A stretch of 64,000 nt of DNA from Sporomusa sp. KB1 (lineage in GTDB: Bacteria > Bacillota > Negativicutes > Sporomusales > Sporomusaceae): positions 205,773 through 269,772 of the forward strand of contig NZ_VLKC01000001.1 in NCBI RefSeq assembly GCF_007830295.1, in the 5' to 3' direction. Below the pieces are notes generated by a model. It was given only the letters and a program-made list of their open reading frames with translations. It ran no database searches and was not told the DNA's origin. Shown piece by piece: positions 52,132 through 61,668 of this stretch. Numbering within the stretch: position 1 is the first letter of the stretch; every line of letters starts with the position of its first letter. The translations under genes were made by a program, and so were the position numbers.

Positions 52132-53187
52132 ATGAAAATACCATCAAAATTCATGAAACTTATAACTGTTCTTTTGCTAGTTATTGCTGGCGCTGGTGGC
52201 TATTATTATTTTCACCGTGGTGAGGTATCAACAGATAATGCCGCCATTGAAGGGCGCACAGTCGTTTTAAGTCCAAAAGTACAAGGTTATGTAAAAACTT
52301 TGAATATACAAGACAATCAACTGGTTAAAGCTGGTGATGTTCTTATGGAGATTGATCCGACTGACTATATTATCCGTCGTGATCGGGCCAAAGCTGCATT
52401 AGTGGCTGCTGAAGCGGCTGCCAACGCTTCCCACAATAATCTGGAAACAACCACTGTTTCCGCATCATCCAATATTGATGCCTCTGCTGCTCAAGTGGCA
52501 TCCGCTCAGGCAACCTGGGAAAAATCACTAGCTGATAAGCAACGTATGGAGAGCTTGTTCACTGCAGGTGCCTGTTCCCGTCAGCAGCTGGATCAAGCAA
52601 TTGCAACAGAAAAAGCAGATCGTTCCGCTTTGGATAAATTACATGCCGATCTTCGTACAGCCAAAACAGCACCCAGTGTAATTGCCGCAGCTAAAGATAC
52701 TGGTGAGCAACTTTTGGCTCAGGTGCAGCAGGCCCAAGCGGATTTAGCGCAAGCTGAAACAGATCTGGGCAATACCAAAATCACTGCCCCGATGGATGGA
52801 CGAATTACCAAACGCAGCGTGGAAACCGGCAACTATGTCCAGGCAGGCCAGCAATTGGCCTCGCTAGTTGGGACAGAATTATGGATTGTTGCTAATTTCA
52901 AAGAAACACAACTGGATCATATGCGTCCCGGTCAACCTGTCGATATCCGTATTGACGCCTTTCCCAGCGTGAAATTGCACGGCAGAATAGATAGCTTTCA
53001 AGCAGGAACCGGTTCTCATTTTTCTCTTTTTCCGGCGGAAAATGCTACTGGAAATTTTGTTAAAACCGTACAGCGTGTTCCCGTAAAAATTGTGTTTGAC
53101 AATCCGCCTGATGCTACTCTTCCGCTAGGACCGGGGATGTCAGTTATACCTACTGTATATACTGAAAGCCCGGGAGCAAAGATATGA
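52132..53187 (+). CDS. emrA: EmrA/HlyD-type membrane-fusion protein
   Basis: A 351-residue periplasmic adaptor of a multidrug pump. One N-terminal helix (about 8-26) is followed by a beta-barrel/lipoyl segment (STDNAAIEGRTVVLSPKVQG, DVLMEIDPTDYIIRRDRAKA), a long alpha hairpin (about 85-205) and the second lipoyl half (TKITAPMDGRITKRSVETGN, VGTELWIVANFKETQLDHMR). The end has GPGMSVIPTVYTE. Its stop overlaps the start of the MFS gene by four bases (ATGA), so the two are coupled. An outer-membrane TolC-type partner is not encoded here. Confidence 0.9.
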   Translation: MKIPSKFMKLITVLLLVIAGAGGYYYFHRGEVSTDNAAIEGRTVVLSPKVQGYVKTLNIQDNQLVKAGDVLMEIDPTDYIIRRDRAKAALVAAEAAANASHNNLETTTVSASSNIDASAAQVASAQATWEKSLADKQRMESLFTAGACSRQQLDQAIATEKADRSALDKLHADLRTAKTAPSVIAAAKDTGEQLLAQVQQAQADLAQAETDLGNTKITAPMDGRITKRSVETGNYVQAGQQLASLVGTELWIVANFKETQLDHMRPGQPVDIRIDAFPSVKLHGRIDSFQAGTGSHFSLFPAENATGNFVKTVQRVPVKIVFDNPPDATLPLGPGMSVIPTVYTESPGAKI

Positions 53188-54749
53188 ACGAAGCGGCTCC
53201 CAAGCCAGTAAACCCTATTTGGGTATCAATCGCCGTCAGTCTTGCCGCCTTTATGGAAGTGCTGGACACGACCATTGCCAATGTTGCGCTTACACATATT
53301 GCGGGTTCACTTGGAGCAAGTTCAGAGGAAAGTACCTGGGTTCTAACCTCTTATCTTGTGTCCAACGGTATTGTTTTGCCGCTATCCGGCTGGTTATCCG
53401 GTCTTATGGGACGTAAAAATTTCTTCATTCTTTGTATCATTGGCTTTACATTTACCTCATTTATGTGCGGTATTGCGACATCACTCCCCATGCTAATTAT
53501 ATTTCGATTGTTGCAGGGGCTGGCAGGCGGTGGTTTGCAACCAGCCCAGCAGGCCATCATTAAAGATAGTTTTCCCCCTGAAAAATTGGGGATGGCCTTT
53601 GCTATCACAGGTATAACGACAGTATTGGCGCCGATACTGGGGCCGACTCTGGGCGGCTATATCACCGATAATTATAACTGGCGCTGGATTTTTTTCATGA
53701 ATGTACCTGTCGGCCTGTTAGCCGCCTTTCTGGTCAAAGTTCTTGTACAAGACCCGCCCAGTGCGCAAAAACAAGTTGTCGATTCCATTGATTATATTGG
53801 TCTTGGACTAATCGCTCTCGGCCTCGGGGCGCTGCAGATTGTTTTAGATAAGGGACAGCAGGAAGACTGGTTTGACAGTTCGTTTATTATACTTTTTGCC
53901 GTTATATCTGCCATCAGTCTCGTGTTGGCAATCTATTGGTTATTGCAGCAAAAACGTCCGGTAGTCGAACTGAAGCTCTTTAAGATACCCAGTTTTGGTA
54001 TGCCCTGTGTTATGATGTTCTTCGTCGGTTTTGCTTTATATGGCAGCACCACGCTGTTACCGATGATGGTACAGGCCAACTTTGGCTATGACGCCACCTT
54101 GTCCGGCCTCCTCCTATCGCCAGGCGGAATCGTAGTCCTCTTTATGATGCCGGTCGTCGGCAAACTGGTTAATGTAGTTCCAGCAAAGTATTTAATCTCC
54201 TTAGGCATGCTGATTAACGCCTTTGGTATGTGGGCTACCGGCCTTATAACTCCGCAGACGGATTATAGTACCTTCGTTTTTGTACGCATCCTGCAAACTC
54301 TCGGCTTACCCTTTTTGTTTGTGCCAGCCAGTACGCTTGCCTTCTCGAAAATTTCTCCGGAAAATAGTAGCAATGCTTCGGCGATTATTTCTCTTACGCG
54401 CAATCTGGGGGGAAGCATTGGCATTGCGTTGGTAACCAATAAACTTATACACAGTCAACAAATTCAGCAATCCTATTTAGTGCAGCATTTGACAATGGCT
54501 GATGCCGGTTACCGCTACGCACTTGATACCTACACACAGGTAATGACGAATTTAGGGGTGCCATCCACTCTGGTCTCAACAAAGGCTATGGGGAAAATAT
54601 ATCAGGATCTTCTTCATCAAGCTAGTATTCTTGCCTACCGGGACGCTTATAACTTCGTTGCTGTCCTATTAATTGTTTTAGGGATTGCGGCTCTGTTCAT
54701 GCCAACCAATAGACCACCCAAAAAAGGATCTCCTGTTGAGTCACATTAA
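53184..54749 (+). CDS. emrB: EmrB-type MFS multidrug exporter (DHA2 family)
   Basis: A 521-residue transporter with 14 predicted helices. DHA2 features visible are AFMEVLDTTIANVALTHIAG in helix 1, WVLTSYLVSNGIVLPLSGWL in helix 2, GRKNFFILCIIGFTFTS, FRLLQGLAGGGLQPAQQAII and the motif-C region GPTLGGYITDNYNWRWIFFM. It uses the proton gradient to expel drugs, with the adaptor EmrA spanning toward the outer membrane. Substrate unknown. A terminator follows. Confidence 0.93.
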   Translation: MNEAAPKPVNPIWVSIAVSLAAFMEVLDTTIANVALTHIAGSLGASSEESTWVLTSYLVSNGIVLPLSGWLSGLMGRKNFFILCIIGFTFTSFMCGIATSLPMLIIFRLLQGLAGGGLQPAQQAIIKDSFPPEKLGMAFAITGITTVLAPILGPTLGGYITDNYNWRWIFFMNVPVGLLAAFLVKVLVQDPPSAQKQVVDSIDYIGLGLIALGLGALQIVLDKGQQEDWFDSSFIILFAVISAISLVLAIYWLLQQKRPVVELKLFKIPSFGMPCVMMFFVGFALYGSTTLLPMMVQANFGYDATLSGLLLSPGGIVVLFMMPVVGKLVNVVPAKYLISLGMLINAFGMWATGLITPQTDYSTFVFVRILQTLGLPFLFVPASTLAFSKISPENSSNASAIISLTRNLGGSIGIALVTNKLIHSQQIQQSYLVQHLTMADAGYRYALDTYTQVMTNLGVPSTLVSTKAMGKIYQDLLHQASILAYRDAYNFVAVLLIVLGIAALFMPTNRPPKKGSPVESH

Positions 54750-54797
54750 TAAAGAAAAGTGATGATCTTTCATAAGCTGCTGTATGAAACGGAAATA

Positions 54798-54844
54798 ATT
54801 ATGGCCTTGAACCTTTATCTCATAAGGTTCAAGGCCATAATTTA
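54798..54844 (+). terminator. Terminator of the pump operon
   Basis: Perfect 18-bp arms 54798-54815 and 54824-54841 (ATTATGGCCTTGAACCTT and complement), then TTTAC. Confidence 0.88.
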
Positions 54845-54892
54845 CTTAGATTGGTTGTGATATTGCGAAACCATCATAGTTAAGAACTATGA

Positions 54893-55115
54893 TCTATTTT
54901 TAAACCAAGATGGTACTGACATTTCGAGGATACCAGTCCCTAAGCTAACACCAATCATAACAAGGAAAAGCGCATAAAAATGCCGCCAGTCAATTCTTCA
55001 CCAAGAAATAAGGCAGAACCAAAAATACCAATAATTAGGGAAGCGCTTTGAAAGAGAGCTGTCGTAATGACTCCATAGTTCTGCAAAACCTTCTGCAATC
55101 CAATCAAATTATATT
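54893..55115 (-). pseudogene. Frameshifted 3' remnant of an EamA/DMT-type transporter
   Basis: The minus strand encodes LIGLQKVLQNYGVITTALFQ, SASLIIGIFGSALFLGEELT in one frame and YALFLVMIGVSLGTGILEM, then SVPSWFKN in another, joined by a frameshift near 54990. The pattern (pair of helices with FLGEEL between) is the C-terminal end of EamA-type drug/metabolite transporters. The N-terminal two thirds are missing. Confidence 0.65.
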
Positions 55116-55142
55116 ACCAGATTGCTAATTTCAGCTTAGTTT

Positions 55143-55913
55143 TTATGTTACGCTAGCAATTTTCTCGAGTTCTGTAACAATTGCTGTCAATTGTTGCATA
55201 GTAGCAGACATTTCTTCGGTGGCTGCAGCCTGCCGTTCGCCAAGTTCTGAAGTCATTGAAATGATCTGTACCACTGATTGAGTATCATTCTGGACAGTTT
55301 GCAATATTTGTTTGATATCTTTAACCGATTGAGAACTGTTAAGCGCCATTTTACGGATTTCATCGGCAACTACTGCAAAGCCGCGCCCTTGTTCTCCAGC
55401 CCGAGCAGCTTCAATAGCAGCGTTAAGTCCTAATAGGTTTGAGTTATCAGCCACCTCGCTAACAAACTGCAAGATATTATCTGTCTTACCAATATGCCCC
55501 AATACCGTTTGCCCAACGTCTTTTGCTTTGTTTATATTCTCGGCAAGCTTAACCGCCGTCGTAGCCAATTCTCCGGCAGTAGAATTTATCTGTTCAGCAG
55601 TTGCAGAAATTGACCTGGCAGCAGCATGGATTGAATCCTGTAGTTTCATGGATGTTCCAATGCCTATTGTTCCAGAAACAGATCCATCCTCTTCAATAAT
55701 CGGGGCAACAGCTATCTTGAGCTTTACCCCATATAAATGTTCCGGAAGAATCGCACTCAATTGCTGCCTTGAAGAAATACATTGCTGAATGGTAGTTCCT
55801 TGGTTTAATATCATGTCTACTTTCAAACCAGTATCATAGGTATTGGCAGGAATATAACAAAGGATTTTTCCTTCGACATCTGTTACAGTGGCATGACAGT
55901 CGTAAGGATTCAA
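55143..55913 (-). CDS. Short cytosolic methyl-accepting-chemotaxis-type sensor
   Basis: At least 256 residues. A sensor part (about 1-95: [40 protein letters not shown]-like segment) is followed by a chemoreceptor signalling domain with hairpin motif [20 protein letters not shown] and [13 protein letters not shown]. There are no transmembrane helices. The coordinates use TTG 55913, which lacks a ribosome site. The reading frame stays open upstream and encodes [16 protein letters not shown], which fits the family N terminus. The only well-placed ribosome site (GAGG at 55970) precedes an ATT at 55959-55961, so the true start may be that ATT. Confidence 0.8.
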   Translation of the reverse strand: MNPYDCHATVTDVEGKILCYIPANTYDTGLKVDMILNQGTTIQQCISSRQQLSAILPEHLYGVKLKIAVAPIIEEDGSVSGTIGIGTSMKLQDSIHAAARSISATAEQINSTAGELATTAVKLAENINKAKDVGQTVLGHIGKTDNILQFVSEVADNSNLLGLNAAIEAARAGEQGRGFAVVADEIRKMALNSSQSVKDIKQILQTVQNDTQSVVQIISMTSELGERQAAATEEMSATMQQLTAIVTELEKIASVT

Positions 55914-56019
55914 AGCACAGAATGCTTCGGCAGATACAATAATAGACTCTAGTTTTTTAATGATTTTTCGCCTCTTTTCGAAGTCAAGATTAGCTAATAC
56001 ATACTATATACTATAAAAT

Positions 56020-57132
56020 CTATTTTCCGGTAGCTGCGGAAATCATAGCTTTTATATTCTCTACTTTCGCATTGAGGGGAACACAGCAACCAACCGCAAG
56101 AATAAAGCCTTTAGGCCCAAGGTCCTTGACCAACTTGCAGCTATAGTCATACACTTCCTCGGGAGTTCCTAATGTGAGCTTGGCTGCAGGTAAGTCACCC
56201 ATCAGACACATATGGTCACCAAGCACCTCTTTTGCTTTAAACAAATCGGTATTGCTGTCAGAAGCAAGAATACATTTGCCCTTAGGTAGTTCTTTTAGGT
56301 ACTCTAACGAACGATCCCAGTTATTGTCCCAGTGTAACAGCGGGTAGGAACCTGCATTTACAACTGTTTCGACGATTTCTTTAATGTTCGGGAAGCAAAA
56401 ACGCTCCCACATCTTCTTCGACATATATTCCGTTGCGGAGCGGGTGGCACCAATAAAGTAGGCGAATGGTTTTGTCTGAGCGATTGTAGTCTTGATTGTT
56501 TCCTTCATCTCTTCGGTCATTATCTTGATTACAGCTTCTACTTTATCAGGAACGCGATATAAATCTGTGAGTAAATTTGCCATCCCACGTGCATTGGAAA
56601 GACGGTCAAACGGCGGTGCAGTAGTTGCTGGACTGACCGGAACAATACCGGCATTTTTGTAGTTTTCTGTTATTTTTGACCAGTTAGCGGACCGATGCCA
56701 TAGAAAATCATCCCAAGACTGCTTCAACTCATTTTGAAAAATCTGTTGTGACCAGGCGTTAAAACCCTTGTCAATGATTACATCATAGTCTTCGATTTTC
56801 ATCGGATTAATTTCGTCAATTTGCCACTGTGCATCAACAGGCAGTTCTCTGCCGGGCAGTTTCAATTTTGCCATAGATGCCATACCTAACGCCCTGATAA
56901 CGGGAACTAAATATTCAACCCCATCAACCTCTCCGAGTTGGGCAATAGATGCTATGTTAGTACGGCTGGCAGTTTCTAAATCATTAATATAATCAGCCAA
57001 TGGAACCCCCATATGGCGGGCGTAAAAAGAGTCCGCAGCCAGTATCACCGGTACACGGTCGGGCGTACCCAATTCAATGGCATTTGTAATGCGATTAAAA
57101 TGTTTGACATATAATTCATTACTATTTTTCAT
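56020..57132 (-). CDS. UroD-fold corrinoid-type methyltransferase (MtaA/O-demethylase family)
   Basis: A 370-residue protein of the uroporphyrinogen-decarboxylase superfamily. In anaerobes this subgroup moves methyl groups between corrinoid proteins and substrates or cofactors rather than making haem. It begins FNRITNAIELGTPDRVPVIL. Candidate metal ligands are in PLLHWDNNWDRS (His-x-Asp) and AVGCCVPLNAKVENIKAM (Cys), placed as in MtaA-type proteins. No corrinoid protein gene is adjacent. ATG 57132 follows GAGGG. It is a paralogue of the gene at 58840, with the OmpM porin between them. Confidence 0.82.
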   Translation of the reverse strand: MKNSNELYVKHFNRITNAIELGTPDRVPVILAADSFYARHMGVPLADYINDLETASRTNIASIAQLGEVDGVEYLVPVIRALGMASMAKLKLPGRELPVDAQWQIDEINPMKIEDYDVIIDKGFNAWSQQIFQNELKQSWDDFLWHRSANWSKITENYKNAGIVPVSPATTAPPFDRLSNARGMANLLTDLYRVPDKVEAVIKIMTEEMKETIKTTIAQTKPFAYFIGATRSATEYMSKKMWERFCFPNIKEIVETVVNAGSYPLLHWDNNWDRSLEYLKELPKGKCILASDSNTDLFKAKEVLGDHMCLMGDLPAAKLTLGTPEEVYDYSCKLVKDLGPKGFILAVGCCVPLNAKVENIKAMISAATGK

Positions 57133-57234
57133 TTAAAATCCCTCACAAATAAATTAGTCAAAAGCGACTGCTTACAATAATGTCTAAACCACAAAATCAC
57201 TAACCTTTTATTGCAGTATATTGTTGCACATAAT

Positions 57235-57272
57235 GTTTAATGGGGCCCCGAGCGGGTCGGAGCCCATTAAAC
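57235..57272. terminator. Terminator after the porin gene
   Basis: Arms 57235-57251 and 57257-57272 (GTTTAATGGGGCCCCGA with one mismatch in its complement), just behind the porin stop. Confidence 0.75.
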
Positions 57273-57285
57273 TAACTAACATTAA

Positions 57286-58752
57286 TTAGTAATAGAATTC
57301 AAATTTGGTCATGTAGGTTTTACCAAGATCATTGGAACTCAAACCGGTTAAGTTTTTATTCTTGATCTTAAGATCTTGTCCCTCAATCGTCCAGATTACA
57401 TTTTTGCTGATTGTATTTTGAAAAGCTACAAAAAGACCTTTTATGTTATCCGTACCTTTTATGATGGTGGAGTAGGGATCTGTAGCATAGCTAACGGCTT
57501 GGGCGTCAAATCCACCGGCACCGGAAGGAACTGCACCCGCGTCAATACTCCGATAGGCAACTGACCAACCGAAATCGCCCTTTTTCTTATAATCCACAAG
57601 ATTTTTCACTGAGAAGAAGGCCGGAGGCTGATTGACGGCGCTTGAAAGTTCGACTGCCCAGCCTTTAGGTGATGATGGGAGTCCTCTTGCATTGGTAAGA
57701 CTTGTTGAAACATAGTCCCCAATAAGCATTAAGTTACCCACCTTGGCATCAAAGCCGGCTGTCCAGCCTTTAGACTGAGCAAAAGAACCAACATTGGTAT
57801 TAAGTGATCCTGTTCCCGCTGCAGTGCTGGTACCCGGAACATCTGACCAGTAGTAACCAGTTTTCCAGCCAGTTTTATCATTTAATTTTCCCGTTAATTG
57901 AGCGGTAGTAAGGGTTTTGGCATCGCCGCTGTCCCCGGTACCTGTATTTTGATTAACATTGCTCTTAACGTTGTTTACCGCGCCGGTAAATAATACTTTA
58001 CCTATATTTTTGTCAATGCGAATACCGTCAACACCCACTGCCTTACCAAAGATAGCATGCGTAAAGGAATCCAATGGGAAACGGCCAATACGGACTTTAT
58101 CAAAACCGAGAGTATCCTTGGCAGTTACAGCAAATATATCAAAAGCAGCGTTGCTTCCATCGGTTGCGTTGTTGTAATTTCCTGCTTTACCTGTTATCAG
58201 AAGTCGCGCTGTCCAGGAAACGTCATCATTAATGGTTCCATTAAGTTTAACTCGTTGGCGGAAGTCGAAGCGGTCTGAACCATGCATCTTTGTTCCGCCC
58301 GCTTTGGGATCGTTACCCAAATAACGGAAACGGGTTTCCCCGCTCACCCAGGTATTTGTTTTAGCTTCCACTTTTGCTACCCTTGCGCCCAAACGGTTAA
58401 GTTCACTGGCAAATTCAGCAGACAATTTGTCAATCAGTTGCTTATTACTTTCATCAGCTGCCTCAAATTTGTCCATTGCTTTGGCAACAATAAATGCGAA
58501 TTCATAGCGACTCATGGTTCTATCGCCTTTAAATGTTTTATCACTATACCCATCTACTATTCCAGCTTTTGCTAACTTAGCCACTGCATCATAAGCCCAA
58601 TTACCAGCAGGAACGTCACTAAAGGATGGAGTTGTAGCCGCGTAAACAGGCGTGATTACCGTAGGCGTTCCTGTCATTGTAAAAGACATTAGAGCTAACG
58701 GGACAATTGCCAGCAAACTTTTTGCTTTTATCATTTCTCTTGTTTTTTTCAT
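57286..58752 (-). CDS. OmpM-type outer-membrane porin with SLH domain
   Basis: A 488-residue outer-membrane protein of the Negativicutes OmpM kind. Signal peptide about 1-38 (SLLAIVPLALMSFTMTG). An SLH domain (about 40-95: FSDVPAGNWAYDAVAKLAKA, GIVDGYSDKTFKGDRTMSRY) binds modified peptidoglycan. A short coiled coil (about 100-130) is followed by a porin barrel ending in aromatic residues (KFEFYY). It tethers the outer membrane to the wall and allows solute entry. ATG 58752 has GGAGAG 8 bases upstream; the frame to 58806 has none. Located between two UroD-like genes, it may serve uptake of their substrate. Confidence 0.9.
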   Translation of the reverse strand: MKKTREMIKAKSLLAIVPLALMSFTMTGTPTVITPVYAATTPSFSDVPAGNWAYDAVAKLAKAGIVDGYSDKTFKGDRTMSRYEFAFIVAKAMDKFEAADESNKQLIDKLSAEFASELNRLGARVAKVEAKTNTWVSGETRFRYLGNDPKAGGTKMHGSDRFDFRQRVKLNGTINDDVSWTARLLITGKAGNYNNATDGSNAAFDIFAVTAKDTLGFDKVRIGRFPLDSFTHAIFGKAVGVDGIRIDKNIGKVLFTGAVNNVKSNVNQNTGTGDSGDAKTLTTAQLTGKLNDKTGWKTGYYWSDVPGTSTAAGTGSLNTNVGSFAQSKGWTAGFDAKVGNLMLIGDYVSTSLTNARGLPSSPKGWAVELSSAVNQPPAFFSVKNLVDYKKKGDFGWSVAYRSIDAGAVPSGAGGFDAQAVSYATDPYSTIIKGTDNIKGLFVAFQNTISKNVIWTIEGQDLKIKNKNLTGLSSNDLGKTYMTKFEFYY

Positions 58753-58839
58753 AAACATCGCTCTCCTTATATATACGTATATATATGTTAGAATAGAGAA
58801 TTTCAAGGCAATAGCAATAGCGATATAATTTAATGGATG

Positions 58840-59976
58840 TTAGTTATACCTTCCATATTTTTCAACAGCATCAAAGAAGGCTTTTACATTCTCTAATTTT
58901 GAATTCATTGGCATATTGCAGCCTGAGGAATACAGCAATCCTTCACCATTACGGAAGGTAGTCATAAGCTTTTTAGCGTACTCGTCAAGTTCACTTGGAG
59001 AAGCTACTGTAAATAATGATGCGCCTACATCTCCTTTAATCGCACAATGACCTTTCAAAATTTCGTGTGCTTTAAAAATATCAGTAGCACTATCCAATTC
59101 TAAAACAAATTTAGCTTTTGGCAGATCCAAGAAATATTCAAGATTTTTGGTCCAGTCGGAATCAAAATGCAAAATTGGCACAATATTTTTTTCGACCAAA
59201 GCCGTAACCATGGTTTTTAATTGCGGCCAAACAAACCGGTCAAATTGTTTTTTTCCAATAAACTGACCTGAACCTCTTGTTCCGCCAACAAACACCCGAT
59301 TAACCCCTGTAGCCTTCACTGCCGCCTCAGATCCGGCAATGATTGCGTCATTAACGATCAACAGTAATTCCTCTATTTCGCTGCCAATTTGAAACGTATC
59401 TTTATAAAATCGTTCCATCGAACGGCAAATAGAAAGTGCATCAAAAGGAAGTGTCCCCATAATAGCGCCCCAAGTTAAACTTTGACCCCGGGCGTAACTA
59501 CGTTCAATTTCATCCTGACGGAGTCTGGCCATTTCTTTCTGTCCTGCTAAAACCTCTTCACGACTCACCTGATGAGCGCGTTCCAGAAAAGTAAGCCGAT
59601 ACTCCGTCCACCCCTTTTCTTTAATTATGGAATAATCCTCGCGAGTCATAGCCTCGAATTCATGGATTTGATATTGGGCATTGTCTTCCAATTCAGCACC
59701 TGGCATCCTAAATCTTCCCGGACCACATTTTTTTGCTACCTGAGCAATACGTCCATGTAACATGTAAGCATTACTGTCCCAGACAGGAAACGCTTCCCAA
59801 AATTTTTGAATAGCTTCCTGCGCTTTATCCCAATTCCAAATAAATTCCTTATTTGTCATTCCTGCAAATTGTCCGGCATTTTGCTCAATGATCGGTGCAC
59901 AAACTACCCGATCCACTGGCTGAAGATTAATGGAAGCAACAATTCGCTCCTCAGCGGTCATAATATCTTTTGACAT
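58840..59976 (-). CDS. Second UroD-fold methyltransferase-like protein
   Basis: A 378-residue paralogue of the protein at 56020. It begins TAEERIVASINLQPVDRVVC. Candidate metal-site residues lie in VPILHFDSDWTKNLEYFLDL and LYSSGCNMPMNSKLENVKAF, the same His-x-Asp and Cys positions as in its paralogue. GSGQFIGKKQFDRFVWPQL is another shared family stretch. ATG 59976 follows GGGGA. It directly follows the OFA-type MFS gene, 61 bases downstream on the same strand, suggesting that transported substrate is processed by it. Confidence 0.82.
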   Translation of the reverse strand: MSKDIMTAEERIVASINLQPVDRVVCAPIIEQNAGQFAGMTNKEFIWNWDKAQEAIQKFWEAFPVWDSNAYMLHGRIAQVAKKCGPGRFRMPGAELEDNAQYQIHEFEAMTREDYSIIKEKGWTEYRLTFLERAHQVSREEVLAGQKEMARLRQDEIERSYARGQSLTWGAIMGTLPFDALSICRSMERFYKDTFQIGSEIEELLLIVNDAIIAGSEAAVKATGVNRVFVGGTRGSGQFIGKKQFDRFVWPQLKTMVTALVEKNIVPILHFDSDWTKNLEYFLDLPKAKFVLELDSATDIFKAHEILKGHCAIKGDVGASLFTVASPSELDEYAKKLMTTFRNGEGLLYSSGCNMPMNSKLENVKAFFDAVEKYGRYN

Positions 59977-60037
59977 ATTCTTTTCCCCCTGTTTAAAATA
60001 TATATTTAATTTTTTGACAACATTATTTATAGTTTTA

Positions 60038-61327
60038 CTATCTTACCTTAATTGACTGATTTGAATCAGCATTATTCAATTGCGGAGCCTTAGCAAATAG
60101 TAACGCAATAATACTGATGACACACAACACAATATTTAGCTCTATTGCCGGAGTATAGCTTTTAAAGATATCGAATATTTTTCCGCCAATAAATCCGGAA
60201 GGTGCGCAGATAATAGTGGATATCACCATTAGCATGCTAAATAATTTAGCGAACGGAGCCGGTCCAAAGAAATTAGCGAGAATAGCATTCATGCAGGAAA
60301 ATGTCCAACCGAAACCGGCACCTAACAAAATTGCAGCAGCATAGGACATCAGCACTAGGTTTGCGTTTAAGAACAGAGCCAACACGCTGCCAGCAATTGT
60401 AGAGCCCAGACCCAAAATAAATGCATAGCGAGGAGGCATTTTATCCATTAACCAGCCGCCAACTAATCGTCCGCCGATCCCCCCCATAGTGTAAAGCCCC
60501 ATAGCCCAAGCAGCGTTTGCAGGCGCAATGCCAATTCCTTTTAGAAATAATACCATGTGAGCGATTACCCAATAGAACGGAAAAGAACAACCAATACACC
60601 CTACTACCACAAGCCAATACGCTGCCGTTTTATACGCTTGTGCCGGAGTCCATACAGCTTGACTGCTAACTGGGCTGCTTTTTGCTGTTTGTCCTGCCTG
60701 AATATCAGCCGCCACACCATCTGGCAATTGACCCAAATCTTCAGGACGTTCTTTTATGAAAGCGTAGGCAATAATTCCCGCTACAACAATAATACCGGCA
60801 ATAACAAGCCAAGCCTGCCGCCAATCGCCTCCATTAGCCTCCAGTACTTTATTAATTATTGGAGCACCAACAAACCCTGAAAAACCGGATGCCGTCAAAG
60901 CAATCCCCATTGCTCTTCCCCGAAAGCGGACAAACCATCTGGTGATAGCTGTAGACATCGGAACAATTGTACAAAAACATTGCCCTATTCCAATAATACA
61001 ACCATAGGCAACCAAGTATTGCCATGGTTCGGATACCCAGAAAGTCATTAGCAAACCACCGAAGATCATAACCCCTATGCCAATACAAAAGGTGCTTTTG
61101 ATGCCCCACTTAAATATTGATGAAGCAACCAAAAATGAGGGAACGCCCACAAAGAAATTATACAAAGTAAACGATAAACCAAAGATTGACCTATCCATGG
61201 TAATCTCTTTTAGCATATAAGTATTAGCAATAACACCACCATAAAGCGGAAAACCCATGTTCAGGAAGTATAAAAACCACAAGGCGCCCAGCATCTTCCA
61301 CCCATAAAACTTCTGTGTATCTCCCAC
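60038..61327 (-). CDS. OFA-family MFS transporter (oxalate/formate antiporter-like)
   Basis: A 429-residue major-facilitator protein with 12 predicted helices. It begins FYGWKMLGALWFLYFLNMGF, the opening usual in OFA/monocarboxylate-type carriers. Other features are TAITRWFVRFRGRAMGIALT, ASGFSGFVGAPIINKVLEAN and a long central loop (about 195-225, KERPEDLGQLPDG). Start GTG 61327 follows GGAGTG. Probably imports a small organic acid, perhaps a methylated one given the UroD-like neighbours. Divergent LysR gene at 62021 is the likely regulator. Confidence 0.88.
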   Translation of the reverse strand: MGDTQKFYGWKMLGALWFLYFLNMGFPLYGGVIANTYMLKEITMDRSIFGLSFTLYNFFVGVPSFLVASSIFKWGIKSTFCIGIGVMIFGGLLMTFWVSEPWQYLVAYGCIIGIGQCFCTIVPMSTAITRWFVRFRGRAMGIALTASGFSGFVGAPIINKVLEANGGDWRQAWLVIAGIIVVAGIIAYAFIKERPEDLGQLPDGVAADIQAGQTAKSSPVSSQAVWTPAQAYKTAAYWLVVVGCIGCSFPFYWVIAHMVLFLKGIGIAPANAAWAMGLYTMGGIGGRLVGGWLMDKMPPRYAFILGLGSTIAGSVLALFLNANLVLMSYAAAILLGAGFGWTFSCMNAILANFFGPAPFAKLFSMLMVISTIICAPSGFIGGKIFDIFKSYTPAIELNIVLCVISIIALLFAKAPQLNNADSNQSIKVR

Positions 61328-61530
61328 TGTTTACCACACTCCTTTTTGTCTATATAGTTGTCCACCAAACGAATAAGAAGTAGCTACAAAACTCTTATGT
61401 TCCCTTATCAGTCTTGCTGCACCAATAACCAGCCTGTTCACCTCCTTTTTAAGTGCCAAGTTCCGTATTCCTTGCCATATTCAATGACTAGAACCAGGAA
61501 AAAGAGTACAATTACGTAAGCTATTGCTAT

Positions 61531-61584
61531 CTATCCGTAGTGGCAGCAATCCTAGCTTTGACATTTTGGGATTTTGCCTTAAGC
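61531..61584 (-). pseudogene. C-terminal remnant of a third UroD-like gene
   Basis: Minus-strand codons to the TAG at 61531 read LKAKSQNVKARIAATTDR. The end of the UroD-like protein at 56020 is PLNAKVENIKAMISAATGK, and the one at 58840 has MNSKLENVKAFFDAVEK. A stop closes the frame upstream, so only the tail survives. Confidence 0.55.
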
Positions 61585-61668
61585 GACTAATTTGTCGAAA
61601 AATTCTTATGAATCATATAATAGTCCTGCCAGATACTTTTCGTCAAATTCTATTAAACCCAACGACTA

